Origin: NBML01 sp029939535
GTDB taxonomy: Bacteria > Desulfobacterota > Desulfobacteria > Desulfobacterales > Desulfobacteraceae
NCBI GenBank assembly: GCA_029939535.1
Contig: JAOZST010000034.1
Location: 1 to 27,291 of the forward strand
Direction: 5' to 3'
Length of the DNA stretch: 27,291 bases
The first letter of the stretch is position 1; each line of letters starts with the position of its first letter. Below are positions 16,923-24,142 of the stretch, piece after piece. The notes below the pieces were generated by a model that did no database searches, was not told where the DNA came from, and saw only the letters and a program-made list of their open reading frames with translations. A program made the translations under genes and the position numbers.

Positions 16923-18239
16923 TTAGCCTTTTCTAAGGTCGTTAATTCCGCTCACAATAATATCAAATAGTGTTTGCACATCCTTTTCTTCCAGACATGA
17001 AAAGGCCGCCCGGATATTTTTATCGCCAAGGGATATAAGCCCTGTTCCATAATTTTCAAGCAAATGGAGCCGTAAGGTTTCTGCATTGACATCTTTTAAG
17101 CGGATGCACATGAAATATCCTGAGTTAAAGGGATAGACATCAAAATAATCTGCATATTTCGTATCCTTTAAAACATGTTTCATCTTCAGGGCCCGCTGTT
17201 TTAACAGGTTAAATTTTTCCTGCTTCAACGCATCATAATTTTCATCACACATGGATTTGAGCAAAATGGTCTGGCTCAAATGTGAGGCATTGGAAATATT
17301 TCCCCGGATGCAGCCGGCTGTTTTCTTTTCCAATGCATCATAAATGGATTCCAGTCCAGTATCAGCTGTAATTCCATAGGTAAAAAATCCAGTGCGAAAT
17401 CCCCAGGCATAATCTTCTTTTGTGGCTCCGTCCAGCTTAATGGCCAAAAGCCGTTTGTCTTTGTTGATGATCTTTGCAAACAAGGATTCTTTGCTTGTTT
17501 CCTCTTCAAAAAAAAGACCAAAATAGGCATCATCACAGACAGCCACAACATTGGTGCCTTTTTGGGCAATATCAATGAGGATATCTGCAACCCTCTGGGC
17601 TTCTGATTTGTTCAGAGTGTAGCCGCTGGGGTTATGGGGAAAATTCAATATGGTTATTATTTTATGGTTTTCCCTGGCCTGCTGCCGGATAACTGTTTCA
17701 AAGGAATCAAGATTGAATTTTGTTAAATTCTCATCATAGGTTTTAAAATGAACTATTTCAGCTGAATTGCAAACACAAAAGGTCATGTTGTAATTGCCCC
17801 ACATCATGTCAGGCAGCACGATTACATCTCCTTTATCAACCCACATGTCAGAAACCAGGCTTACCCCGTGGGTAATTCCAGAGGTAACAACAGGCAGACT
17901 GATCTCCTGATTTTCAAGGGAGAGGTTTTTTTTGTATAAATCCTTTTTCCATTGTTCCCGCAGGGCAGGTATACCAAAAGATGGTGCATAGGTCAGATAA
18001 TTATCAGGTTCAATACCCTTGATATATTGTGTAATGGAAGACAGGCTCAACACAGAATTACCTTGCTTTGCAATACCTATGGTTGCATTGATTTTATCTG
18101 CTTTGGCCTTGGCTTCAGCACTCTGGCTGAGGATACCCTTTGGAAAAAATAACGCTTTTCCCATATCGGACAGCATTTCAAAAATATAAGGGTTGGCCCC
18201 TTTGATAGTCGTGTTTAGTTCTTGTGCGATGACATTCAT
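16923..18239 (-). CDS. Class I/II pyridoxal-phosphate aminotransferase
   Basis: This is a fold-type I, PLP-dependent aminotransferase of 438 residues. Visible landmarks are YLTYAPSFGIPALR (about 81-94), the NFPHNPSG loop (199-206) that binds cofactor and substrate, the DDAYFGL segment (236-242) whose Asp contacts the pyridine nitrogen, a likely Schiff-base lysine at K274 within KLDGATKEDYAWG, and R282 nearby. The arrangement around the lysine differs from the common SxSKxxGxxGxR pattern, so this is a divergent subgroup. The substrate is unknown; aspartate, aromatic or branched amino acids are all possible. It lies directly ahead of the ClC gene, an unusual partner. Confidence 0.88.
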   Translation of the reverse strand: MNVIAQELNTTIKGANPYIFEMLSDMGKALFFPKGILSQSAEAKAKADKINATIGIAKQGNSVLSLSSITQYIKGIEPDNYLTYAPSFGIPALREQWKKDLYKKNLSLENQEISLPVVTSGITHGVSLVSDMWVDKGDVIVLPDMMWGNYNMTFCVCNSAEIVHFKTYDENLTKFNLDSFETVIRQQARENHKIITILNFPHNPSGYTLNKSEAQRVADILIDIAQKGTNVVAVCDDAYFGLFFEEETSKESLFAKIINKDKRLLAIKLDGATKEDYAWGFRTGFFTYGITADTGLESIYDALEKKTAGCIRGNISNASHLSQTILLKSMCDENYDALKQEKFNLLKQRALKMKHVLKDTKYADYFDVYPFNSGYFMCIRLKDVNAETLRLHLLENYGTGLISLGDKNIRAAFSCLEEKDVQTLFDIIVSGINDLRKG

Positions 18240-18345
18240 ATATTCACTCTTTCTTCTAAAATAATTCTATATATTTAATAAAAAATCTAATTGATAAAAG
18301 TAATGGGCAAACACATTTAACAATAAAAGGTAGCCGTATAAAAAG

Positions 18346-18392
18346 AAAAAACTCTGCAGCTTTATTTCAGACGAAAACCACAGAGTTTTTTT
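18346..18392 (-). terminator. Hairpin terminator behind the PxxKW gene
   Basis: An 11-base inverted repeat (18346-18356 and 18381-18391) with a 24-base loop has T runs on either strand, so it could act in both directions. It lies 38 bases past the stop of the PxxKW gene, which reads leftward, and ahead of the aminotransferase start. It probably ends the PxxKW transcript. The loop is longer than usual. Confidence 0.6.
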
Positions 18393-18429
18393 GGAAACCA
18401 ACAACTTCCAAACAACAGCCATAGATAAA

Positions 18430-18702
18430 TTATCTTCTCTTGGATGCCTTGATTGGATTGATTTTCTGTTTTTTAGTAGCTGCCATGGTTTTAACATGGG
18501 TAGCAATATTACAGTTTCCGTTTTTCCATTTAAGTGAGGGATCTGGTGCTGCTGTGCAATAAACACCGGTTGGAAATTCAGAACATCGCTGGCAGCCATT
18601 GCATTCATCAACTATTGGCAGACAATGGCCTTCATTATAGCTGCAACCTTTAGCTGTCATGAATACGCAATCGTCACCTTCTCTTATAGTAGTACAAATC
18701 AT
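18430..18702 (-). CDS. PxxKW-family cysteine-rich protein
   Basis: This is a 90-residue protein with nine cysteines (3, 12, 20, 27, 34, 37, 40, 49, 64), including CNGCQRC (34-40). The PSLKW segment (55-59) gives the PxxKW family its name; the family is known mainly from anaerobic deltaproteobacteria. No signal peptide or membrane span is seen, so it is probably cytoplasmic. The C-terminal 20 residues are basic. The cysteine spacing would suit a metal or Fe-S site, as in small [4Fe-4S] accessory subunits, but the function is unknown. AGGA lies ten bases ahead of the ATG. The gene stands alone, with A+T-rich DNA on both sides and a terminator behind it. Confidence 0.85.
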   Translation of the reverse strand: MICTTIREGDDCVFMTAKGCSYNEGHCLPIVDECNGCQRCSEFPTGVYCTAAPDPSLKWKNGNCNIATHVKTMAATKKQKINPIKASKRR

Positions 18703-18828
18703 AATAAAAAATCCTGTTGTTTAAATTTATAAAATTTACAACCAAAGCTTATTTTGGTGTAGTTATTTATTTCCTCTGCTATTAATCTATCCTATAAACC
18801 TTAGACAAGTATCATAAGGCATAAATTC

Positions 18829-18834
18829 TGTCAA
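18829..18834 (-). promoter_or_regulatory. Possible -35 box ahead of the PxxKW gene
   Basis: The minus strand carries TTGACA here, about 130 bases upstream of the PxxKW start. No convincing -10 box lies at 16-18 bp; GATACT at 15 bp is the best candidate. The rest of the 250-base intergenic region (18703-18952) is A+T-rich, and no other element was recognised in it. Confidence 0.25.
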
Positions 18835-18952
18835 TAAATGTTTGAAATCATTTTTTTATGGGAAAACATCTTTTACTATTGTATATAAATATTATGAATA
18901 AAATGCTTACCAAACCAATACAAACAATAAACGAATAAAGAAACAATAAATT

Positions 18953-19936
18953 ATGATTAAAGATATAGCTATTGAAGCCTTAAAAATTGAAGCAGAGAGC
19001 ATATTGAATCTTACCAAAAAAATAGATACCTCATTTGAAAACCTTGTAAATGATATTTACAATTCCAGGGGAAGGGTAATTGTTTCCGGAATTGGAAAAT
19101 CAGGCCTTATCGGCAGAAAAATCGCAGCCACACTGAGCAGTACAGGTACAAATTCCATGTTTCTCCATCCCGTGGAAGCAGTTCACGGGGATCTTGGAAT
19201 GGTCAGCCTGGATGATGTTTTTATTGCAATTTCCAACAGCGGTGAAACCAGTGAGTTAAACCAGCTGCTTCCAGTGATCAAGGATGTTGGCTGCAGAGTG
19301 GCTGGATTTACAGGAGATCCCTTGTCAACCATGGCTGGATTTTGTGACCTGGTCATTGATACCGGGGTTGAAAAAGAGGCCTGCCCCTTTAATATGGCAC
19401 CCACGTCCAGCACAACGGCACAGCTTGCCATGGGAGATGCCCTGGCAGTGGTGCTCATCAATAAAAAAAAATTCAAAAAAAGTGATTTCATGAAATCTCA
19501 TCCAGGAGGAGTCCTGGGTCAGAGGCTTTCCTGCAGGGTGGGAGAAATCATGTTTAAGGCATCCACTGCCCCCTGCGTGCCGGTTGGGACTTCCATGCCC
19601 AAAGCCATTGAACACATGGACAAATACAGACTGGGAGCAGTGATTATCTTAAATAAAGAGCAGCGGGTTGTGGGAATAATTACAGATGGCGATATCCGGC
19701 ATTACCTGGCAGCAGGCAGCCAGAACCTTGAGTCCATAAAAGTGGAAGAGGTAATGACAGGAACTCCCCAGAGCCTGACCAGGGATGCGTTCCTATACGA
19801 TGCCCTGAACCTCATGGAAAAATACCAGATAACTGTTTTGCCCATTCTTGACAAAACCAATAAACTGGAAGGACTGCTGCATCTGCATGATATCCTTGGC
19901 AAAGGATCATTTAAATTCAATGGAGGAAATCAATGA
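18953..19936 (+). CDS. kdsD: Arabinose-5-phosphate isomerase (KdsD/KpsF/GutQ family)
   Basis: The enzyme interconverts ribulose 5-phosphate and arabinose 5-phosphate, the first step to the Kdo sugar of lipopolysaccharide. The 327-residue product has an N-terminal SIS domain (about 30-175). It shows SGIGKSGLIGRKIAATLSST, HPVEAVHGDLGM, the phosphate-binding SNSGETSEL and APTSSTTAQLAMGDALA. HPGGVLGQRLS and two CBS domains (about 205-325) follow. Order and length match the family. The upstream ribosome-binding site is weak. The stop overlaps the phosphofructokinase start (ATGA), so sugar-phosphate supply and glycolysis genes are co-translated here. KdsD, KpsF and GutQ paralogues cannot be told apart from one copy. 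Confidence 0.94.
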   Translation: MIKDIAIEALKIEAESILNLTKKIDTSFENLVNDIYNSRGRVIVSGIGKSGLIGRKIAATLSSTGTNSMFLHPVEAVHGDLGMVSLDDVFIAISNSGETSELNQLLPVIKDVGCRVAGFTGDPLSTMAGFCDLVIDTGVEKEACPFNMAPTSSTTAQLAMGDALAVVLINKKKFKKSDFMKSHPGGVLGQRLSCRVGEIMFKASTAPCVPVGTSMPKAIEHMDKYRLGAVIILNKEQRVVGIITDGDIRHYLAAGSQNLESIKVEEVMTGTPQSLTRDAFLYDALNLMEKYQITVLPILDKTNKLEGLLHLHDILGKGSFKFNGGNQ

Positions 19937-21261
19937 AAACCTATGATTTCAGTACTGAAATTTCCGTTCTTGGTGAGGCAAAGATTGATTCACCACTGAA
20001 AGCACACGATGTTTCAAATAAAAATGGCTCCCGGTTTATTTCAGATGATGCAAGGATCACCGTGGATGTTCAGACTGAATATATAGAAGATTTTACTGTA
20101 AAAAAAGAAAGCTTGCCCAGCTTTGAGCAGACAGGTCCCAGGAAAAAAATATATTTTGATCCCAGCAAGCTCAAATGCGCCATTGCCACCTGCGGCGGAC
20201 TCTGTCCGGGCCTGAACGATATTATTCGGTCTGTTGTTCTTGAACTTTACCATATCTACCATGTTAAAAATATTTATGGTATCCGCCATGGCCTCCAGGG
20301 ATTTATTCCTGATTTTGGACATGATGTCATGGACCTGAATCCGGAATCTGTTTCCGGCATCCAGGATACGGGTGGATCTATCTTGGGCTCTTCCAGGGGA
20401 ACCCAGGATATTGGCATGGTGGTGGACTGTCTTGAGCGGATGAATGTGGGAATCCTTTTTATGGTGGGTGGAGACGGAACCCTGGTGGCTTCAAAAAAAA
20501 TAGCCGATGAGATCCTCCAGCGAAATTTGAAAATATCCGTCATTGGCATTCCCAAAACCATTGACAATGATATTTTCCTGGTTTCCAGGTCCTTTGGTTT
20601 TGATTCAGCTGTTGACGTGGCAACTCTTGCCATCAAGGGGGCTCACAACGAATCAGCTGCCTATCCCAATGGCATTGGCCTGATAAAACTCATGGGAAGG
20701 CATTCTGGATTTCTGGCAGCAACAGCTGCCCTGGCCCAGCAGGATGCCAACTTTGTACTTATTCCGGAAGTGGATATATTCCTGTACGGGAAAACAGGAT
20801 TTCTCCAGGCCCTTGAAGACCGGCTCAAAGATAGAAAACATGCTGTTATCATTGTGGCGGAAGGGGCTGGTCAGAATTTTTTTGAAGACAAGGAAAGCCA
20901 GTATGATGAATCAGGCAATGTCATACTCAAGGATATTGGAATTTTTTTAAAGGAAAAAATCACCCAATGGTTTAAAGCAAAAAATATTCCCATTTCCTTA
21001 AAATATATTGATCCCAGCTATATTATTCGCAGTCTTCCTGCCAATGCCAATGATTCTGTATTTTGCGGATTTCTGGGAAGGGATGCAGTCCATGCAGGCA
21101 TGGCAGGAAAAACAAATCTTTTAATCAGTTTCTGGAATAACCACTATGTACATGTGCCCATGGATGCCTCAGCCGGCAAACGAAAAAAACTTGACCCCAA
21201 TGGCAGGCTTTGGCAGTCTGTTCTTGAGGCAACAGGTCAGAATAATTTTTTCAGTGACTGA
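19933..21261 (+). CDS. ATP-type 6-phosphofructokinase
   Basis: This 442-residue enzyme would phosphorylate fructose 6-phosphate. An N-terminal extension of about 75 residues precedes the catalytic fold. Key motifs are CGGLCPGLNDIIRSVV (87-102), GGDGT (179-183), PKTIDND (207-213) with the catalytic aspartates, and MGRHSGF (254-260). Glycine in GGDGT, rather than the GGDD of pyrophosphate enzymes, points to ATP as donor. The lysine in PKTIDND is of the kind also seen in the ATP-dependent enzymes of trypanosomes and plants. It overlaps kdsD by four bases and ends 11 bases inside the convergent lipoprotein gene. The phosphate donor has not been tested, and a pyrophosphate enzyme is the alternative. 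Confidence 0.92.
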   Translation: MKTYDFSTEISVLGEAKIDSPLKAHDVSNKNGSRFISDDARITVDVQTEYIEDFTVKKESLPSFEQTGPRKKIYFDPSKLKCAIATCGGLCPGLNDIIRSVVLELYHIYHVKNIYGIRHGLQGFIPDFGHDVMDLNPESVSGIQDTGGSILGSSRGTQDIGMVVDCLERMNVGILFMVGGDGTLVASKKIADEILQRNLKISVIGIPKTIDNDIFLVSRSFGFDSAVDVATLAIKGAHNESAAYPNGIGLIKLMGRHSGFLAATAALAQQDANFVLIPEVDIFLYGKTGFLQALEDRLKDRKHAVIIVAEGAGQNFFEDKESQYDESGNVILKDIGIFLKEKITQWFKAKNIPISLKYIDPSYIIRSLPANANDSVFCGFLGRDAVHAGMAGKTNLLISFWNNHYVHVPMDASAGKRKKLDPNGRLWQSVLEATGQNNFFSD

Positions 21262-22987
21262 TCTCCATAAACTTTCCCCCTTTTATGGTAATCAGAGATA
21301 ATTGTTTATGGGCATTGCCGGTTTTGTCAAAAATTGTATTTCCAGTCACACCTTCAAACATTCTGGTTCCCTGGAGCGCATTCTTCAGACTTTCCCTTGA
21401 ATCAACTCTATCATCCATGGCTGCTGAAAACAAAATGGAAGTTGTGTCATAGGCAATGGCCTCAATAAATCCCGGGCTCTCTTCAAACAGGGAATTAAAT
21501 CTTTTTTCAAAACCTTGTATAACTTCCTTTTTGCTGTTCCCAAAGTATCCGTCAGTGATCACTGCTTTTTTATTGTATCCCTTTGAACCGGCAAGCAAAC
21601 TTTTTTGATGCCAGAGGTTTGTACCCAGAAGTACCATGCCCTTTGCATCGTAATAGGCCAGTTGAGGAAGAATTAAATTGACCCTTGACGGGGAATCAGG
21701 AATAAACAGGGCCTGGAAATCGATTTGAATTTTTTCTTCCACGGGGATAGGCTTCTTTTCAGTGTTTTGGTCCTGGACAACAGCATCCTCAACCAGGTTT
21801 TCAGACTCTGTGGAAAGGTCCGGATTCATCCCTTCTGAGTCTTTTAATTCATGGTCAATCTCCGATTCAGGTATTTCAGGTTTTAAAAAACCAGGCAGGG
21901 GATAGTATTCTCCAGTTAATTTTTTAATGGGAATGGTAAAATCTGTATTTTTACCATCATAGGATTCTACCCCCACAACTTCACCGTTAAATTCATCAAC
22001 AACATCCCAGAATAACTCCATGTATCTTTTCCCATACCGTTCATCAGGGTAAAGAATTGCCACTTTTTTAATGCCAAGTTCCATAAATATATAGGATGCA
22101 AGGGACTGGACCTGCATCTGGGGAGTAATAAAATTGGAAAAAAGATAATCTCCCTTGAGAGGGAATTCATCCTTCTGGGTCATGGCAATGATGGGAATCC
22201 CCAGTTTTTCTGCCTGAATACCGGCTGAATCAACAGTCAGTAAAGGGCCCACAATACCCATAACCTTTTTCTGTCCCAGTTCATCCACACATTCCAGGGC
22301 TCTTTCAGGATTTGATTGGGTGTCTTTTATAATAACATTAAATTTTTTGCCATGGATTTCAGACAGATCCTGGACGGCAAGCTGTATGCCCTTAAGGGCT
22401 CTTTGTCCGAAAATTTTATATTTACCAGACAATGGGAGTAAACATCCAATGGTGTCTTTTTTAAAGGTTGCCAGCTTAATGCCGGCCAGAAGATCCAGGA
22501 CATCTTGTGCATAGGCGTGGTCTGGATAATTGTCCATAAAAAGCTTTAATGCTTTTCCGGCTCTGGTATAATTGTTTTGGGCTGCAAGGTTTAATCCCAG
22601 CCAATACTGCAAAAGTGAATTAGGAATATTCAGGTTTTTGATCTGGATAAACTCTTCAATTACCCTGGGGGAAGTTTTGATCAAAGCCTTTTCAATACCT
22701 GATAGAACCATTTCCCTGTCCTGGATTTCAGCCTGGGCCAGGGCCTGGTTGTATATGAACAGAGCATCCTGGTTGTTGCCATCTTTTAAAAATTTTTCAG
22801 CCTCTATCATGAGGATCTGGATAAGGGAAACTTTTTCTGGTTCTGGCTCTGGCTTTTCAATTACAGGTTCCTGAACTGATTCCTGGTCCATAGGTTTTTT
22901 TTCAATTTTTTGTGCACACCCACCAAGACCTGACAAAAAGGCAAGAACAAGAAAACAGACTATGATATTTTTTGGTTTTATATCCAT
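21251..22987 (-). CDS. Periplasmic-binding lipoprotein, LpoA-like penicillin-binding-protein activator
   Basis: The 578-residue product starts with a lipoprotein signal (lipobox LGGC, Cys24 lipidated) and a Pro/Glu-rich linker. Helical TPR-like repeats follow (about 55-175). The rest is a type I periplasmic-binding fold (about 178-575), opening with IGCLLPLSGKYKIFGQRALK and containing VMGIVGPLL and ILYPDERYGKRYMELF. A strongly acidic segment (about 368-418) is inserted between the lobes. This layout is that of LpoA, the outer-membrane activator of penicillin-binding protein 1A, and of related amino-acid-binding proteins. Lpo-type activation is inferred from the TPR and binding-fold order. A branched-chain amino-acid binding role is the alternative. 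It follows miaA after 58 bases. Confidence 0.82.
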   Translation of the reverse strand: MDIKPKNIIVCFLVLAFLSGLGGCAQKIEKKPMDQESVQEPVIEKPEPEPEKVSLIQILMIEAEKFLKDGNNQDALFIYNQALAQAEIQDREMVLSGIEKALIKTSPRVIEEFIQIKNLNIPNSLLQYWLGLNLAAQNNYTRAGKALKLFMDNYPDHAYAQDVLDLLAGIKLATFKKDTIGCLLPLSGKYKIFGQRALKGIQLAVQDLSEIHGKKFNVIIKDTQSNPERALECVDELGQKKVMGIVGPLLTVDSAGIQAEKLGIPIIAMTQKDEFPLKGDYLFSNFITPQMQVQSLASYIFMELGIKKVAILYPDERYGKRYMELFWDVVDEFNGEVVGVESYDGKNTDFTIPIKKLTGEYYPLPGFLKPEIPESEIDHELKDSEGMNPDLSTESENLVEDAVVQDQNTEKKPIPVEEKIQIDFQALFIPDSPSRVNLILPQLAYYDAKGMVLLGTNLWHQKSLLAGSKGYNKKAVITDGYFGNSKKEVIQGFEKRFNSLFEESPGFIEAIAYDTTSILFSAAMDDRVDSRESLKNALQGTRMFEGVTGNTIFDKTGNAHKQLSLITIKGGKFMEISH

Positions 22988-23045
22988 TTTATTTCGCTAA
23001 TTTTTAATAAAGTTTTAAAAATTCGACTATATGTAACTTTAAAAG

Positions 23046-23987
23046 TTATGTCAAAAAATCTTTTATCATGCCCACGGCTTTATCAGTCTGGGAGGGTTCA
23101 AACCAGATCAAACCAGGCTCCCTTTTAAACCAGGTAAATTGTCTTTTGGCATATCTGCGGGTATCTCTTTTCAGCAGCCGCACTGCTTCTTCAAAATCCA
23201 CCTCGCCCTTTAAAAACATACCCATGTGCCGATAGCCAATGGATTGCATTGATTTAAGATCAAGGGGATATCCTTTTTTAACCAGGAGATTAACTTCGTT
23301 GAGTAAACCCTGGTTAATCATTCTATCCACACGCCTGTCGATTCGTTCATATAATTTTTTCCGGTCCATATGGAGGCCCAGGGTAAGGCTCTGAAATCTT
23401 GGAGCTTTAAAATCATGGCCCCTTTGTTTGTCAGATATGGGCTGACCCGTTGTCTTAAAGACCTCAAGGGCACGTATCAGCCTGAAATGATCATTGGGAT
23501 GGATTTTTTCTGCTGCTGCAGGATCACAATTTTTTAATTGCCCATGGAGAAACAGTCCTCCTTTTTCCTTGAGTATCCGGGTCAGATCAGACAAGGTCTT
23601 TTCACAAACCGGTTGTGCACGGAAAAGCCCATAAAGCAATGCCCGGATATACAACCCTGTGCCTCCTGCAACAATGGGAAGAGCTCCTCTTTTACAGATG
23701 GAATTAATCACCTGGTCTGCCCTGGATGCATACTGGCCAGCGTCAAAGTACTCCTTTGGGTCCAGAAAATCAACCAGATGGTGGGGAGCCATTTTTAACT
23801 CATCCTTGTCTGGCTTGGCAGTCCCAATGTCCAGATATTTGTAGATCTGCATGGAATCTGCCCCGATAATTTCCCCATTAAAACACCTGGCAATGGCCAG
23901 GGCAAAACTGGTTTTACCGATACCGGTGGGACCGCAGATTGTGATGATTTTTACCATGGTGGCTGAAGTATTTTGCCTTTTCTTCAT
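23046..23987 (-). CDS. miaA: tRNA dimethylallyltransferase
   Basis: MiaA adds a dimethylallyl group to A37 of tRNAs that read codons beginning with U. The 313-residue product has the P-loop GPTGIGKT (19-26), DSMQIYKYLDIGTAKP (44-59), HHLVDFLDP, and GGTGLYIRALLYG in the middle. The late KRDTRRYAKRQFTWFK is diagnostic of the family. An inner ATG at 23957 would remove ten residues and bring the P-loop to the usual distance from the N-terminus. Neither start has a clear ribosome-binding site. The gene is read away from the Hdr module and leads into the lipoprotein gene. Confidence 0.96.
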   Translation of the reverse strand: MKKRQNTSATMVKIITICGPTGIGKTSFALAIARCFNGEIIGADSMQIYKYLDIGTAKPDKDELKMAPHHLVDFLDPKEYFDAGQYASRADQVINSICKRGALPIVAGGTGLYIRALLYGLFRAQPVCEKTLSDLTRILKEKGGLFLHGQLKNCDPAAAEKIHPNDHFRLIRALEVFKTTGQPISDKQRGHDFKAPRFQSLTLGLHMDRKKLYERIDRRVDRMINQGLLNEVNLLVKKGYPLDLKSMQSIGYRHMGMFLKGEVDFEEAVRLLKRDTRRYAKRQFTWFKREPGLIWFEPSQTDKAVGMIKDFLT

Positions 23988-23993
23988 TAAGGG

Positions 23994-24023
23994 TTGACAA
24001 TATTTGAAAGAACCCCTTATAAC
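23994..24023 (+). promoter_or_regulatory. Candidate promoter of the Hdr-like operon
   Basis: TTGACA (23994-23999) and TATAAC (24018-24023) are 18 bp apart and read toward the Hdr-like genes. A small inverted repeat (GGGTT at 23991-23995 and AACCC at 24011-24015) spans the spacer and could be an operator. The leader would be about 110 bases, A+T-rich, with no recognised riboswitch. AGGAG (24129-24133) precedes the first gene. Confidence 0.5.
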
Positions 24024-24142
24024 ATAATTTCTTAACTAATAGAACGTAATTACAATCAAAACAAAAACAGATGATTAGAATTCATATCTAAATTTATTTG
24101 TTCTAAAATCATTTATGTTTGCGGATGTAGGAGACCTGGGGT

